A stretch of 64,000 nt of DNA from Corynebacterium pygosceleis (GTDB taxonomy: Bacteria > Actinomycetota > Actinomycetes > Mycobacteriales > Mycobacteriaceae): assembly GCF_016595275.2 (NCBI RefSeq), contig NZ_JAENIQ020000001.1:310001-374000 (forward strand), read 5' to 3'. The translations under genes were made by a program, and so were the position numbers. The number at the start of each line of letters is the position of its first letter. Within the stretch, counting starts at the first letter, position 1. Positions 8,869 through 18,854 of the stretch are shown here, one piece after another. The notes below the pieces were generated by a model. The model ran no database searches, was not told the DNA's origin, and saw only the letters and a program-made list of their open reading frames with translations.

Positions 8869-8983
8869 TGGGCTTCTCGCTCCTGTCGTTGTGTGGTTGC
8901 CTCGATCCGGGAACCGGACATGCGTGACGGCACACCGAACCCGAAGATTGGGCCACTAAAATCATTGGACCGCCCCACGAATG

Positions 8984-9002
8984 GTAGGACAGCCTTAGCT
9001 TT
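8984..9002. promoter_or_regulatory. DtxR-like iron box (proximal) before the N-hydroxylase operon
   Basis: GTAGGACAGCCTTAGCTTT matches 12 of 19 consensus positions, with the central AGCCT intact. It lies about 10 bp downstream of the predicted -10 of the hydroxylase promoter, so it could cover the transcription start. Confidence 0.5.
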
Positions 9003-9013
9003 GGCTCTGAACC

Positions 9014-9041
9014 AGCTTACATTGTCACAAGCCTAACCTAA
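9014..9041 (-). promoter_or_regulatory. Promoter with overlapping DtxR-like box for the N-hydroxylase operon
   Basis: On the minus strand TTAGGT (9041-9036), a 16-bp spacer and TAAGCT (9019-9014) make a plausible -35/-10 pair. The -35 falls inside a DtxR-like box at 9023-9041 whose right half AGCCTAACCTAA (9030-9041) is a perfect 12/12 match to consensus. With the second box at 8984-9002 this gives tandem repressor sites. Confidence 0.6.
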
Positions 9042-9142
9042 TCTCCGGGCGGTCAAATGGGACCGGACCGACAGAGCACGGAGTGATGTGGGCGCTCTCA
9101 CCCGAACCGGCTCGGTGGGTACCCCGGGCGGAGGAGTGCACT

Positions 9143-9586
9143 TCAGGATCCGGTCAACTCTGCGACACGGAGAATGAGCGGATCCAGTTCCTCCCGGATC
9201 CGCGCCTCGGTGACGACCCCTCTGCTCAGTGAGGACAGGATGAATTCGTCGAGCGCCCCGGCCGTCGCCTGTGCCGTACCGTCGAGATCGAAGGAGACCG
9301 TCAGCAGACCGACGTCCGGGAGAAGGACGACCCTCCCGTTCCCGGAAACCGTGTTCAGCGCGGACGCGAGGATCTCCCCGGCCGTGATCTCGTTTTCTCC
9401 ACCGAGGACCCTCGGGTGCGCGGTGGTGACGGTGAGGGAACTGTCCGTTCCCGTCCTGAACCAGAAGGTGAGATTTTCGACGGTGACGATGAGTTCACCG
9501 TCGCGCGTGCCGCTCTCCAGGCCCAGGGCCAGGAGTCTGGCGTGGAGCGTGGACCTGTCCGGGCTCACCGGTTCTGATGTCATCAC
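9143..9586 (-). CDS. YbjN/T3SS-chaperone-fold protein, function unknown
   Basis: This protein of about 146 aa has the alternating beta-strand/helix pattern of the YbjN or type III secretion chaperone-like fold common in actinobacteria: short N-terminal helix, strands GELIVTVENLTFWFRTG, SSLTVTTAHPRVL, then RVVLLPDVGLLTVSFDLDG and a C-terminal helical pair. The start is GTG 9586 or ATG 9583; the ribosome binding site is weak. It lies between the S10 operon terminator and the iron island on the same strand as both. No catalytic or metal-binding motif is visible and I do not assign a function. Confidence 0.75.
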   Translation of the reverse strand: MMTSEPVSPDRSTLHARLLALGLESGTRDGELIVTVENLTFWFRTGTDSSLTVTTAHPRVLGGENEITAGEILASALNTVSGNGRVVLLPDVGLLTVSFDLDGTAQATAGALDEFILSSLSRGVVTEARIREELDPLILRVAELTGS

Positions 9587-9681
9587 TGTCTCATTTCGAC
9601 GTGTTTCGGGCGGAGTGGTTCCGGCAGCCCTCGTCCGGCCGTGGGACGACCGGTGAGGGTTCGGACGGACTCCCTGAACGC

Positions 9682-9720
9682 CTGAAGACCCCGACCGGGC
9701 ATCCGGTCGGGGTCTTCAAG
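9682..9720 (-). terminator. Terminator hairpin after rpsQ
   Basis: An inverted repeat of 17-18 bp (CTTGAAGACCCCGACCGG and its complement, 4-base loop) lies 77 bp after the rpsQ stop. It has no clear T-tract, as is common in high-GC actinobacteria. It ends the S10 operon. Confidence 0.75.
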
Positions 9721-9796
9721 GTCGGCTGGTCCGGTGCGTTCCCGGCGGCGGATGAACCGCCGCGGGGAATGGACACGGGATGAAGCCTGGGCGGGA

Positions 9797-10087
9797 CTAG
9801 CGGGCCTTCTCGACGATGTCGAGGAGACGGAAGTGCTTGTCCTTGCTCAGCGGGCGGGTCTCGATGATGCGGACGAGGTCGCCGACACCGGCGGTTCCGT
9901 CCTCATCATGGGCCTTCACGCGGCTGTTGGTGCGGATCGTCTTGCCGTACAGCGCGTGCTGGCGGCGATCCTCGAGCTCGACGACGATGGTCTTCTGCAT
10001 CTTCGTCGAGACAACGTAGCCGGTGCGGACCTTGCGGGCGCCCCTCTCGTTGGTGGATTCCTGATTGTTCACGTTTGCCTCACTCAT
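9797..10087 (-). CDS. rpsQ: 30S ribosomal protein S17
   Basis: This 96-aa protein is S17, a primary 16S rRNA binding protein. After an actinobacterial N-terminal extension it shows [19 protein letters not shown] and the [23 protein letters not shown]-type OB-fold segment. It is the last gene of the S10 operon, two bases after rpmC. In the usual order rplN comes next; here it is 8.4 kb away. Confidence 0.98.
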   Translation of the reverse strand: MSEANVNNQESTNERGARKVRTGYVVSTKMQKTIVVELEDRRQHALYGKTIRTNSRVKAHDEDGTAGVGDLVRIIETRPLSKDKHFRLLDIVEKAR

Positions 10088-10089
10088 GA

Positions 10090-10320
10090 TTAGCCTTCAG
10101 CTCCCGGAACGACGGACAGACCCAGTTCACGCTCACGGATGACCGTGTAGATGCGGGCGATGTCACGCTTGACCGTCTTCAGGCGACCGTTGTTGGTCAG
10201 CTGGCCGGTGGCCATCTGGAAGCGGAGGTTGAAAAGCTCCTCCTTCGCCTCGTTGAGGCGGGTGACAAGCTCCTCGGCGTTGAGCTCGCGGAGCTCGAAT
10301 GCGGGGGTACCGGTGGCCAT
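10090..10320 (-). CDS. rpmC: 50S ribosomal protein L29
   Basis: This 76-aa protein is L29, which sits at the polypeptide exit where trigger factor and SRP dock. The ATG at 10320 gives [18 protein letters not shown]; the following [16 protein letters not shown] and [20 protein letters not shown] segments are diagnostic. The open frame runs upstream into rplP but that part is an out-of-frame shadow. Its start overlaps the rplP stop. Confidence 0.98.
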   Translation of the reverse strand: MATGTPAFELRELNAEELVTRLNEAKEELFNLRFQMATGQLTNNGRLKTVKRDIARIYTVIRERELGLSVVPGAEG

Positions 10321-10736
10321 TAGAGCTGGTCCTCCTTCTTGATGATGCGGACCTTGCAGGGCAGCTTCTGGGCTGCACGGCGGAGTGCCTCGAGGGCGAC
10401 TTCCTCGTTGGCGTAGCTCATCTCGAAGAGAACGCGGCCGGGCTTGACGTTGGCCACCCACTTCTCGACGGGGCCTTTACCGGAACCCATACGCACGCCG
10501 AGCGGCTTCTGGGTCAGGGGACGGTCCGGGAAGATGTTGATCCACACCTTGCCGCCACGCTTGACGTGGCGGTTGATCGCGATACGTGCGGATTCAATCT
10601 GACGGTTGGTGATGTAGCACGGCTCAAGGGCCTGGATGCCGTAGTCACCGAAGGTGACCCGGTTTCCGCCCTTGGACACACCGGTCCGGGTGGGACGATG
10701 CTGCCGGCGGTACTTGACGCGCTTGGGGATAAGCAT
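10320..10736 (-). CDS. rplP: 50S ribosomal protein L16
   Basis: This 138-aa protein is L16, which lies close to the peptidyl transferase centre and helps position aminoacyl-tRNA. The ATG at 10736 gives [15 protein letters not shown], the universal start, and the KGKGPVEKW-type region appears as [19 protein letters not shown]. Length equals the family norm. It overlaps rpmC by one base and follows rpsC by four. Confidence 0.98.
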   Translation of the reverse strand: MLIPKRVKYRRQHRPTRTGVSKGGNRVTFGDYGIQALEPCYITNRQIESARIAINRHVKRGGKVWINIFPDRPLTQKPLGVRMGSGKGPVEKWVANVKPGRVLFEMSYANEEVALEALRRAAQKLPCKVRIIKKEDQL

Positions 10737-10740
10737 GTGT

Positions 10741-11493
10741 CTAGCCCTCCTGCTTCTGCTCGGCGCGCTGGCGACGCTGGCCACCGCGGCGCGGACGCTC
10801 GCGACGATCGGCGCCACCGCGACCGCGACGGTCGGCCGGTGCGTTGAGTTCGCTCTCGCGCTTGCCGCCGACGACGTCACCCTTGTAGATCCAGACCTTC
10901 ACGCCGATGCGGCCGAAGGTGGTGTGGGCCTCGTAGGTGCCGTAGTCGATCTCGGCACGCAGCGTGTGCAGCGGGACGCGACCCTCGTGGTAGCGCTCGG
11001 TGCGGGACATCTCGGCGCCGCCGAGACGACCGGAGCACACGACCTTGATGCCCTTGACCTGCGGCTGGCGCATCGCGGACTGGATGGCCTTACGCATCGC
11101 GCGGCGGAACGCCACACGGTTGGTCAGCTGCTCGGCGATGGACTGTGCCACCAGCTGAGCGTTGGCGTCGATGTTCTTGACCTCGAGGATGTTCAGCGCG
11201 ACCTGCTTGCCGGTGAGCTTCTCGAGCTCTCCCCGGATGCGGTCGGCCTCGGAGCCACGACGACCGATCACGATGCCCGGACGGGCGGTGTGGATGTCGA
11301 CGCGGACCCGGTCCCGGGTGCGCTCGATGACGACGTCGGCGATGCCGGCGCGGTCGAGGCCCTTGGACAGGAACTCGCGGATCTTGATGTCTTCAGCGAC
11401 GTAGTCGCTGTACTGCTTGTCGGCGTACCAGTGGGACTTCCAGTCGGAAGTGATGCCCAGCCGGAGGCCGTGGGGATGGATTTTCTGGCCCAC
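10741..11493 (-). CDS. rpsC: 30S ribosomal protein S3
   Basis: This 250-aa protein is S3, part of the mRNA entry channel helicase. It starts [13 protein letters not shown], carries the KH domain ([18 protein letters not shown]) and the conserved [10 protein letters not shown] motif. The last 35 residues are a basic, Arg/Gly-rich tail typical of actinobacterial S3. The GTG start shares one base with the rplV stop codon. Confidence 0.98.
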   Translation of the reverse strand: MGQKIHPHGLRLGITSDWKSHWYADKQYSDYVAEDIKIREFLSKGLDRAGIADVVIERTRDRVRVDIHTARPGIVIGRRGSEADRIRGELEKLTGKQVALNILEVKNIDANAQLVAQSIAEQLTNRVAFRRAMRKAIQSAMRQPQVKGIKVVCSGRLGGAEMSRTERYHEGRVPLHTLRAEIDYGTYEAHTTFGRIGVKVWIYKGDVVGGKRESELNAPADRRGRGGADRRERPRRGGQRRQRAEQKQEG

Positions 11494-11858
11494 TACTGAG
11501 CACTTCCCTTCTGGCTCTCAACAACCACGGTGATGTGGCTGGTGCGCTTGCGGACGTGGAAGGCACGACCCTGGGCGCGCGGACGGAAACGACGCATCGT
11601 CGGTCCCTCGTCGGCGTAGGCCTCGGAGATGACGAGTGAGTCGCGGTCCAGGCCGAAGTTGTTCTCGGCGTTGGCGGCCGCTGAAGCGACGACCTTGGCA
11701 ACCGGCTCGCTGGCCGCCTGCGGGGCGTACTTCAGGATGGCGAGGGCCTCGGCCACGGACTTGCCGCGGACCAGGTCGATGACCCGGCGTGCCTTCATGG
11801 GGGTGACGCGGACGTAACGAGCCGTCGCGCTTGCGGACGTGATGGTGTCTTCGCTCAT
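11493..11858 (-). CDS. rplV: 50S ribosomal protein L22
   Basis: This 121-aa protein is L22, whose beta-hairpin lines the exit tunnel. Diagnostic segments are [21 protein letters not shown] and the hairpin [25 protein letters not shown] (quoted by position, residues about 87-112). No macrolide-resistance type deletion is seen in the hairpin. Confidence 0.98.
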   Translation of the reverse strand: MSEDTITSASATARYVRVTPMKARRVIDLVRGKSVAEALAILKYAPQAASEPVAKVVASAAANAENNFGLDRDSLVISEAYADEGPTMRRFRPRAQGRAFHVRKRTSHITVVVESQKGSAQ

Positions 11859-11861
11859 CGC

Positions 11862-12140
11862 TTATCGACGTCCCTTCTTGTCGTCCTTGATGTGACCCTT
11901 GAAGGTCTTGGTCGGGGCGAATTCGCCCAGCTTGTGTCCGACCATCGAGTCGTCCACGAACACCGGCACGTGCTTACGACCGTCATGGACGGCGAAGGTG
12001 TGACCGATGAAATCGGGGAGAATGGTGGACCGACGGGACCAGGTCTTGATGACCTGCTTGGTGCCCTTCTCGTTCTGTGCATCAACCTTGGCGAGGAGGT
12101 GCTCATCGACGAACGGGCCCTTTTTGAGGCTGCGTGGCAT
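11862..12140 (-). CDS. rpsS: 30S ribosomal protein S19
   Basis: This 92-aa protein is S19 of the 30S head. It begins [19 protein letters not shown] and contains the conserved [19 protein letters not shown] and [15 protein letters not shown] segments. It lies three bases before rplV and 13 bases after rplB in the S10 operon. Length is normal. Confidence 0.98.
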   Translation of the reverse strand: MPRSLKKGPFVDEHLLAKVDAQNEKGTKQVIKTWSRRSTILPDFIGHTFAVHDGRKHVPVFVDDSMVGHKLGEFAPTKTFKGHIKDDKKGRR

Positions 12141-12153
12141 TGTCTGTTACCTC

Positions 12154-12996
<843 letters not shown>

Positions 12997-13025
12997 GGGT
13001 TTCTAAGTCCTTACCTTCGGCGCGC

Positions 13026-13331
13026 TTACGCGGCCGAACCGCCGAAGATGTCGATGGAGTCGCTGCCTTCAGCGAGCGTCACGAAGGCGCGCTTGGTGGC
13101 CTTGCGCTGACCGAAACCGGAGCGGGTGCGCTTGCGCTTACCCTCACGGTTGGCGGTGTTGACGCTGGCGACCTTCACACCGAAGATCTGCTCGACGGCG
13201 ATCTTGATCTGGGTCTTGTGGGCGTCCGGGGAGACGAAGAACACGTAGGTGCCCTGCTCCATCAGTCCGTAGGACTTCTCGGACACCACCGGGGCGATGA
13301 TGATGTCACGCGGGTTAGCGATCGTGCTCAT
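13026..13331 (-). CDS. rplW: 50S ribosomal protein L23
   Basis: This 101-aa protein is L23, the exit-tunnel protein that binds trigger factor and SRP. It shows [19 protein letters not shown] and the rRNA-binding loop with [18 protein letters not shown]. Its start shares a base with the rplD stop, indicating coupled translation. Confidence 0.98.
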   Translation of the reverse strand: MSTIANPRDIIIAPVVSEKSYGLMEQGTYVFFVSPDAHKTQIKIAVEQIFGVKVASVNTANREGKRKRTRSGFGQRKATKRAFVTLAEGSDSIDIFGGSAA

Positions 13332-13987
13332 TAGTTCTCCTCCTCCTTGACCGCGCCGGTGGCCCGGTTGATGAAGGTGGTCAGAGCCTCAACGGAGAAC
13401 ACGATGTCGTCCGACTTGAGGACGTCGTAGGTGTTCAGCTGGTCCTCGGTGAGGATGTGGACGCCCGGCAGGTTGCGGACGGACTTCCACGAGGTGACAT
13501 CCTCACGGGTGAGGATGACCAGCACGTTGCGGCGTTCGGTCAGGCGCTCGATGAAGGCACGGGCCGACTTCGTCGACGGCGTCTGGCCTTCGACCAGCTC
13601 GCTGACGACGTGGATCCGCTCGTGGCGGACACGGTCGGTCAGGGCGCCACGGAGAGCGGCGGCCTTCATCTTCTTGGGGGTGCGCTGCGAGTAGTCGCGC
13701 GGCACGGGGCCGTGCGAGATGCCGCCGCCGGTGAAGTGCGGAGCACGGATCGAGCCCTGACGGGCGCGACCGGTTCCCTTCTGGCGGAACGGCTTACGAC
13801 CGCCACCGGACACCTGTGCACGGGTCTTGGTGGAGTGCGTGCCCTGGCGCTTGGCGGCGAGCTGTCCGAGAACGACCTGGTGCATCAGTGCGACTGAGGC
13901 CTCACGGTCGAAGATCTCGGCAGGCAGCTCGACCTGGCCGGCGGTAGCTCCGTCGGCCTTCAGGACGTCAAGCTTGAGGTTGGTCAT
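13331..13987 (-). CDS. rplD: 50S ribosomal protein L4
   Basis: This 218-aa protein is L4, whose loop reaches the exit tunnel. The loop is visible as [20 protein letters not shown] followed by [11 protein letters not shown]; the C-terminal domain carries the [11 protein letters not shown] segment. In some bacteria L4 represses the S10 operon; no such leader structure was identified here. It overlaps rplC by four bases (ATGA). Confidence 0.98.
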   Translation of the reverse strand: MTNLKLDVLKADGATAGQVELPAEIFDREASVALMHQVVLGQLAAKRQGTHSTKTRAQVSGGGRKPFRQKGTGRARQGSIRAPHFTGGGISHGPVPRDYSQRTPKKMKAAALRGALTDRVRHERIHVVSELVEGQTPSTKSARAFIERLTERRNVLVILTREDVTSWKSVRNLPGVHILTEDQLNTYDVLKSDDIVFSVEALTTFINRATGAVKEEEN

Positions 13988-14640
13988 GCGTGTGCACCGC
14001 CCTTCACTGCGGTCTTAACGGTTACGACGCCGCCACGCACACCCGGGATCGCGCCCTTGATGAGCAGGATGTTGGCGTCGGCATCAATCTTCTGAACCTT
14101 GAGGTTCTGGGTGGTGACGCGCTCATTACCCATGCGTCCGGCCATCCGGGTGCCCTTGAAGACACGACCGGGGGTGGCGCAGGCGCCGATACCGCCGACA
14201 CGACGGTGTGCGGCCTGGTTACCGTGGGACGCACCCTGACCGGCGAAACCGTGGCGCTTCATGGCGCCGGCGTAGCCCTTGCCCTTGGACGTTCCGGTGA
14301 CGTCGACGAAGGTGATGCCCTCGAAGATGTCGACCGTGACGTCCTGACCCAGCTCGTAACCGGAGACATCGTCCATGCGAATCTCCGCCACGTGCCGGCG
14401 GGGGGTAACGCCAGCCTTCTTGAAGTGACCACCGGCAGGCTTGTTGGCCTTGCGCGGGTCAATGTCGCCGTAGGCGATCTGGATGGCGTTGTAGCCATCA
14501 TTTTCGATGGTGCGAATCTGGGTGACCACGCACGGCCCGGCTTCAACAACGGTGACCGGGATGACCCGGTTGTCGTCGTCGAAGACCTGGGTCATGCCGA
14601 GCTTGGTGCCCAGAATGCCCTTGATCTCTGTTTCACTCAT
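13984..14640 (-). CDS. rplC: 50S ribosomal protein L3
   Basis: This 218-aa protein is L3, a large-subunit assembly initiator near the peptidyl transferase centre. It begins with [20 protein letters not shown] and includes the tip-loop region [15 protein letters not shown]-like sequence ([20 protein letters not shown]) and the [13 protein letters not shown] motif. It is the second gene of the S10 operon. Confidence 0.98.
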   Translation of the reverse strand: MSETEIKGILGTKLGMTQVFDDDNRVIPVTVVEAGPCVVTQIRTIENDGYNAIQIAYGDIDPRKANKPAGGHFKKAGVTPRRHVAEIRMDDVSGYELGQDVTVDIFEGITFVDVTGTSKGKGYAGAMKRHGFAGQGASHGNQAAHRRVGGIGACATPGRVFKGTRMAGRMGNERVTTQNLKVQKIDADANILLIKGAIPGVRGGVVTVKTAVKGGAHA

Positions 14641-14676
14641 TACTTATTCTCCACTGCTGAAAGACTGTTTACGCGA

Positions 14677-14982
14677 TCACTGGATGTTGACGTCGACGCT
14701 TGCGGGAAGATCGATGCGCATGAGCGCGTCAACCGTCTTCGGCGTCGGGTCAAGGATGTCGATGAGGCGCTTGTGCGTGCGCATCTCGAAGTGCTCGCGC
14801 GAGTCCTTGTACTTGTGGGGAGAACGAATAACGGCGTAAACGTTCTTTTCAGTGGGCAGCGGCACCGGGCCGACGACGCGCGCACCCGTACGGGTGACGG
14901 TCTCGACGATCTTCCGCGCGGACGCGTCGATCGCTTCGTGGTCGTAGGCCTTCAGCCTGATGCGGATCTTTTGTCCCGCCAC
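14677..14982 (-). CDS. rpsJ: 30S ribosomal protein S10
   Basis: This 101-aa protein is S10 (NusE), which also serves in transcription antitermination with NusB/NusG. A GTG at 14982 gives [19 protein letters not shown], the universal start, with a strong GAAGGAAGAGG ribosome binding site; the longer upstream frame is not used. It is the first gene of the S10 operon. Confidence 0.98.
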   Translation of the reverse strand: MAGQKIRIRLKAYDHEAIDASARKIVETVTRTGARVVGPVPLPTEKNVYAVIRSPHKYKDSREHFEMRTHKRLIDILDPTPKTVDALMRIDLPASVDVNIQ

Positions 14983-15792
14983 GTTTGTCCTCTTCCTTCG
15001 CTTCCCCACGTCGCGATGATTGGTGGGGGTCGCTGTTGTCATCTCTATAACGTTGTCCGGCCGTGAATCACGGAAACTCGGGCGCAACGCCAGTTGTCTT
15101 GACCTGAACCTGTCTGAAAAATCCGACCGGGAGATACTCACCGGGTCACATGAACCACAAACAACCACCCCGCGGAACAGAGACCGCTCCGTCGATGATC
15201 CGGGGACGGATACATCGGGCGAGCCGGTTACTGCATCGGTATGAGGTGTGTCAGGTCGTCGGGATGAGGTCCACTCGACGCCGGAATCACGGCCGGTTGA
15301 AATATATTCACCAGCCTGAACATCCGACGTGGGCGGGCATCCTGCCTACTGCCGCTGTTTATTTGCCATGTTCCCTTGATGATTCCCGATCTCCGTGGAT
15401 CGGAGGAGACGAACTCCCCGGTACACGGAGACACCGAGATTCCGGCGGCTTCCCGGTGAAACCGGAGAAACCACAGGCACCAGGTGCCATGTTTGCCCCA
15501 CCAGCGCCAGCATCCTCGTCAGCGTTCCGACGAAACCTGCACCGTCACCTTTCGGCGCTGGTGGTCCTGAGACTTCGGTTTCGACTTCCGCGCAGACGGA
15601 TGTGTCGTGTTGGAGCAACCCAAGCATTCAAACACACAGCTGGCCGAGTGGCAAGCCAACCCCCGAAAAGCGACAAACATGTAACGTATTGCACACAGGG
15701 CGGCGAGAGACCCGCGCCCTCACCTAGGATCAACCTAGTGCACCGCTGACGTGGTGCATCCACTACCGCTTGATTACACGAGGAGCATCTCA
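14983..15792. promoter_or_regulatory. Divergent intergenic region between rpsJ and the Asp23 cluster
   Basis: This 810-bp gap separates the S10 operon (minus) from the Asp23 cluster (plus). On the minus strand a TATAGA hexamer about 70 bp upstream of rpsJ is a possible -10, with only a weak -35. Before the Asp23 gene a TAGGAT (15725-15730) and a small dyad (TGCACC/GGTGCA near 15740-15757) are seen, followed by AGGAG. Open frames here have poor codon structure and no recognisable start signals. I see no RNA gene. Confidence 0.4.
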
Positions 15793-16302
15793 ATGAGCGA
15801 AAACAAGACCGACAGCAAGTCCCCGGCCACCATCGACGACAGCAGCGTCGAGCGCAACTCCGCCCTGGAGACCGAGCACGGCCGCACCCACATCGATGAC
15901 GTTGTCGTCGCGAAGATCGCCGGTATGGCCGCACGCGAGGTTTCCGGCGTGCACGCCCTCGGTGGCGGCGCCGCCCGTGCACTGGGTGCCCTCCGTGACA
16001 TGGCGGGTTCCCGCGTCGACGTCCGCCAGGGTGTCTCCGTGGAGGTCGGCGAAACTCAGGCCGCCGCAGACGTGGCGATCGTCGCCGAGTACGGTGTCGC
16101 GATCCACGAGCTGGCTGACGCCATCCGCCGCAACATCATCAACGCCATCGAGCGCATGACCGGCCTCGAGGTCACCGAGGTCAACGTCACCGTCCACGAC
16201 GTGCACCTCGAGCTGGACGACAACGATGAGTCCGCCGAGGACGAGGTCAAGGAGCTCGAGCCCGTCGAGGCCGAGGCCGATCACGAGCCCCGCGTCAAGT
16301 AA
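15793..16302 (+). CDS. Asp23/Gls24 family envelope stress protein
   Basis: This 169-aa protein belongs to the Asp23/Gls24 (alkaline shock protein) family, cytoplasmic proteins tethered to the membrane by AmaP-type anchors. Core segments are DVVVAKIAGMAAREVSGVHAL, the strands VSVEVGETQAAADVAIVAEYG and the IERMTGLEVTEVNVTVHDVHL motif. An acidic tail (about 35 residues) follows. The ATG at 15793 has AGGAG ten bases upstream. It is the first of six tandem plus-strand genes ending at 19965 that look like one membrane-stress operon. Confidence 0.92.
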   Translation: MSENKTDSKSPATIDDSSVERNSALETEHGRTHIDDVVVAKIAGMAAREVSGVHALGGGAARALGALRDMAGSRVDVRQGVSVEVGETQAAADVAIVAEYGVAIHELADAIRRNIINAIERMTGLEVTEVNVTVHDVHLELDDNDESAEDEVKELEPVEAEADHEPRVK

Positions 16303-16313
16303 GGCCGGACTCC

Positions 16314-16622
16314 GTGCAACCTGATCCCATCTCGCTCGAGCAGGCCGAGACACTCCGGGACGAGATCCTCTCGCTCCCCGGTGTCGCCGGCATGCACGGC
16401 GGACAGTTCGGTGAGGTTGCGATGCTCTACCCCGGGACCCGGGTCCGTGGACTTCACCTGTTCACGCCCCGGGGCCGCCCGGACGAGACCCGGATGGAAG
16501 TTCATCTCATCGCAGATTTGTCTCAGCTACCCGATCTCGGCGAGCTCGCCGAGAAGGTGCGCACCGTCACCGAGAGGTACGTCACCGAACCGGTGGACGT
16601 CTTCTTCAGCGACGCAAGCTGA
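16314..16622 (+). CDS. Small Asp23-like accessory protein, function unknown
   Basis: This 102-aa protein starts with GTG 12 bases after the Asp23 gene. The pattern ILSLPGVAGMHGGQFGEVAML ... GLHLF ... MEVHLIADLSQLPDLGELAEKV mimics a reduced Asp23 fold: 'PGV' helix, strand with charged ends, then a helix. It has no membrane segment or signal peptide. Its place in the cluster suggests it partners with the Asp23 proteins; nothing more specific can be said. Confidence 0.75.
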   Translation: MQPDPISLEQAETLRDEILSLPGVAGMHGGQFGEVAMLYPGTRVRGLHLFTPRGRPDETRMEVHLIADLSQLPDLGELAEKVRTVTERYVTEPVDVFFSDAS

Positions 16623-16689
16623 CCGGCAGTTCACCTTCATCAACTGTCCCGCACGCCCGAACCCCACACTTCGACTCTGAAAGAGTGTC

Positions 16690-16875
16690 ATGAAATCTCT
16701 TACTGTGACCGGCCTCATCCTCGGCTTCGCATTCGCATTCGCCGTGATTTTCGGCGGTTTGGTCGGCTTCCTCTGGGCCCTGCTCTTCGTCACCGTCGGT
16801 GGCGTCATCGGAGCCCATTTCGACGGCAAGATCGACCTCCGCGCCATCATCAACGGCTCCGGTAACAGGGGGTAA
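16690..16875 (+). CDS. Small two-segment membrane protein (DUF2273-like)
   Basis: This 61-aa protein is almost entirely two hydrophobic helices (residues about 6-24 and 27-43, rich in Ala/Phe/Val/Gly) followed by a short polar tail ending FDGKIDLRAIINGSGNRG. Such small proteins accompany Asp23 and AmaP genes in many Gram-positives. It lies 67 bp after the preceding gene and 5 bp before the next. Confidence 0.8.
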   Translation: MKSLTVTGLILGFAFAFAVIFGGLVGFLWALLFVTVGGVIGAHFDGKIDLRAIINGSGNRG

Positions 16876-16880
16876 TCTCG

Positions 16881-18854
16881 TTGACGAAACGTTCTGGAAG
16901 GTCCCGCAAGTCCAAACGCCGCTCCGGCACCGACCGACCGATCTCCACCGGGGACACCACGAACGACTCCCCGACCTCCTCCGTCGACTCGGCGGAGGAG
17001 CGACTCCGCGCCGAGGCTGAGCGCCGGGCCGATCAGGCCATGTCCGACATCGTCCGGGACGATGACAAGGCGGAGGAGGATCGGCGCATCCTGCGGGAGA
17101 ACGGGAACGCCGCCTCGCCGGCTCCCAGCGGGGATTCCGGGAACGGTGACGCCGGTGTCGACGGTGCAGAAGCCACCGCCGCCACTCCGTCCGACGGGCG
17201 CCGTGGGGATCGGCTGGAAACTCCGGAAACACGTTCGTCCGATCTACCTGTACAGACAGGCGGTCACCACGACTCCGCGGGGACCCCGCGGCAGGACGGT
17301 TCCGCCACCGGTGATGCCGCGGTGGTGTCCTCCGACGATGCCGCTACCGGGGACGGTGGGGCGACGTCGGAAGGTTCCGCAGATCCCGCCGACCGGTCGA
17401 CGGTCGACGCAGCGGACACACCCTCCGACATGACCGTCACCGACTCCGATCCCCTCCCCGTCACACGGGATCAGATCACCGACGGAGCGGATACCGGGGC
17501 TCGGGAAACTGATCCGGCCCCCGCCAGGGCCCAGGAGCCGACGACCACCCCGGCCGAGGAAGACCGTCCCGGTTCCGTCGGAACCGGTGGAACGGTTGTT
17601 TCCGCTGCGCCCGCCACCGTGCCGGAATACCTCCGTGCCCCGGAGGAACCGGAGGACCACAACCCGAGCAGAGGCTGGGTGAGGATCTCCGAGAAGACCG
17701 TCACGAAGATCGTCCGCCAGGCTGCGGCGAGTGTTCCGGGAACCACCGACCAGGTGAGCGGTGGCATCGACGTCCTCGGGCGCGGCTATCCGCGCTTCGA
17801 CGTCGAACTGGACAGCAACGGTGACGCCGTCTCCATCGACGCGTACATTGCCGTGACCTGGCCTTCCCCCGTCACCCGGGTCGCCGAAACGGTCAGGACC
17901 ACCATCTTCGACTGGGTCCGCGACATGACGGACATTCCGGTCGTCCGGGTCAACGTCACCGTCGGTCCCATCGTCCAGGGGACCGAACGGGTGACCGACA
18001 CGCAACTGCGCGACTTCGACACCACCCCGCGGCTCCGGCCCGTCGTCGTCACCGCGAGGAACGCCGCACTCGACGAGATCACCTGCGTTTCCCGTAATTC
18101 TGAGCTGACGGAGTTCTCGGTCACCCCGGGAAGTGAGAACCTCCGGCCCGTGACGGTCACCGGACCGGACAACGCGAACCTCCGGAGTATCGAAACCGTC
18201 GGTTCCACCGGCGAGGATCTGTCGCCGGTCGTCGTCACGGAGCCCGCGGACCTCCGCGAGGTGACGGTGACGGGTGAAGCCGCGGCACGGGTCTTCTCCC
18301 CGGAGGTCAGCCCCGCCGCCCCTCTGGGCACGGTCACCGTCGCGGAGTCCAGGCCGTTGTCCGCTTTCACCGTTGCCGACCCACAGCCTCTGTCGGGGAT
18401 CACCGTCCCCGAACCGGCACCGCTGAAACCGATCAGCGCGCGGGAGCTCCCGACAGTGGAGGTCGCGGTTCCCGCGGCCGCCGAACCCACGTCGGTGACG
18501 GCCCCTTCACCGGCGCCGCTGCGAAAGGTCGAGGCTCCGGAGCCGGTCCGGTTGCGCAGCGTCCACGCACCGGACACCCACCGGCTCGCGCAGGTGCACG
18601 CTGATGCACCCCGCGTGAGTCCCGTGAAGGCCCCCCGTCCACCCCGGCTCAAACCGGTGAAACGCAATCCCGTTTCGGTGGACCGGAAGCCACGTGTCGA
18701 TCGACGTCCCACGTCCCACGAGGCCTCAACCGCGGGTGAGCGCCGTCAGGTGACCGTGACCCCGGCGAAACTTCGCCCGATCACCGTGAAGCCCACGACC
18801 ATCATTCCCGTCCGTGTCGACCCTGCCAACGCAAAAGGCGGTATCAAGAGATGA
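16881..18854 (+). CDS. Asp23-domain protein with disordered N-terminus and C-terminal short-repeat region
   Basis: This 657-aa protein uses a TTG start eight bases after a GGGGG-rich ribosome binding site. Residues 1-30 are strongly basic (RSGRSRKSKRRSG). Residues about 30-250 are low-complexity, rich in Asp, Ser, Thr, Ala and Gly, likely disordered. Residues about 265-375 form an Asp23/Gls24 domain (WVRISEKTVTKIVRQAAASV ... VRVNVTVGPIV). From about 380 to the end a degenerate repeat of roughly 10-14 residues recurs about 20 times, of the form PLxxVTVxxPxP (for example PLGTVTVAESRPL, PLSAFTVADPQPL, PLSGITVPEPAPL, PLRKVEAPEPVRL), becoming basic at the end. No signal peptide or membrane span is seen, so it should be cytoplasmic. 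I know no described protein with this architecture. Confidence 0.85.
   Translation: MTKRSGRSRKSKRRSGTDRPISTGDTTNDSPTSSVDSAEERLRAEAERRADQAMSDIVRDDDKAEEDRRILRENGNAASPAPSGDSGNGDAGVDGAEATAATPSDGRRGDRLETPETRSSDLPVQTGGHHDSAGTPRQDGSATGDAAVVSSDDAATGDGGATSEGSADPADRSTVDAADTPSDMTVTDSDPLPVTRDQITDGADTGARETDPAPARAQEPTTTPAEEDRPGSVGTGGTVVSAAPATVPEYLRAPEEPEDHNPSRGWVRISEKTVTKIVRQAAASVPGTTDQVSGGIDVLGRGYPRFDVELDSNGDAVSIDAYIAVTWPSPVTRVAETVRTTIFDWVRDMTDIPVVRVNVTVGPIVQGTERVTDTQLRDFDTTPRLRPVVVTARNAALDEITCVSRNSELTEFSVTPGSENLRPVTVTGPDNANLRSIETVGSTGEDLSPVVVTEPADLREVTVTGEAAARVFSPEVSPAAPLGTVTVAESRPLSAFTVADPQPLSGITVPEPAPLKPISARELPTVEVAVPAAAEPTSVTAPSPAPLRKVEAPEPVRLRSVHAPDTHRLAQVHADAPRVSPVKAPRPPRLKPVKRNPVSVDRKPRVDRRPTSHEASTAGERRQVTVTPAKLRPITVKPTTIIPVRVDPANAKGGIKR

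Noticed and set aside
15150-15749. A 199-codon plus-strand frame between rpsJ and the Asp23 gene
   Set aside because: No ribosome binding site, Arg/Pro/Ser-rich composition and no recognisable structure; treated as non-coding.
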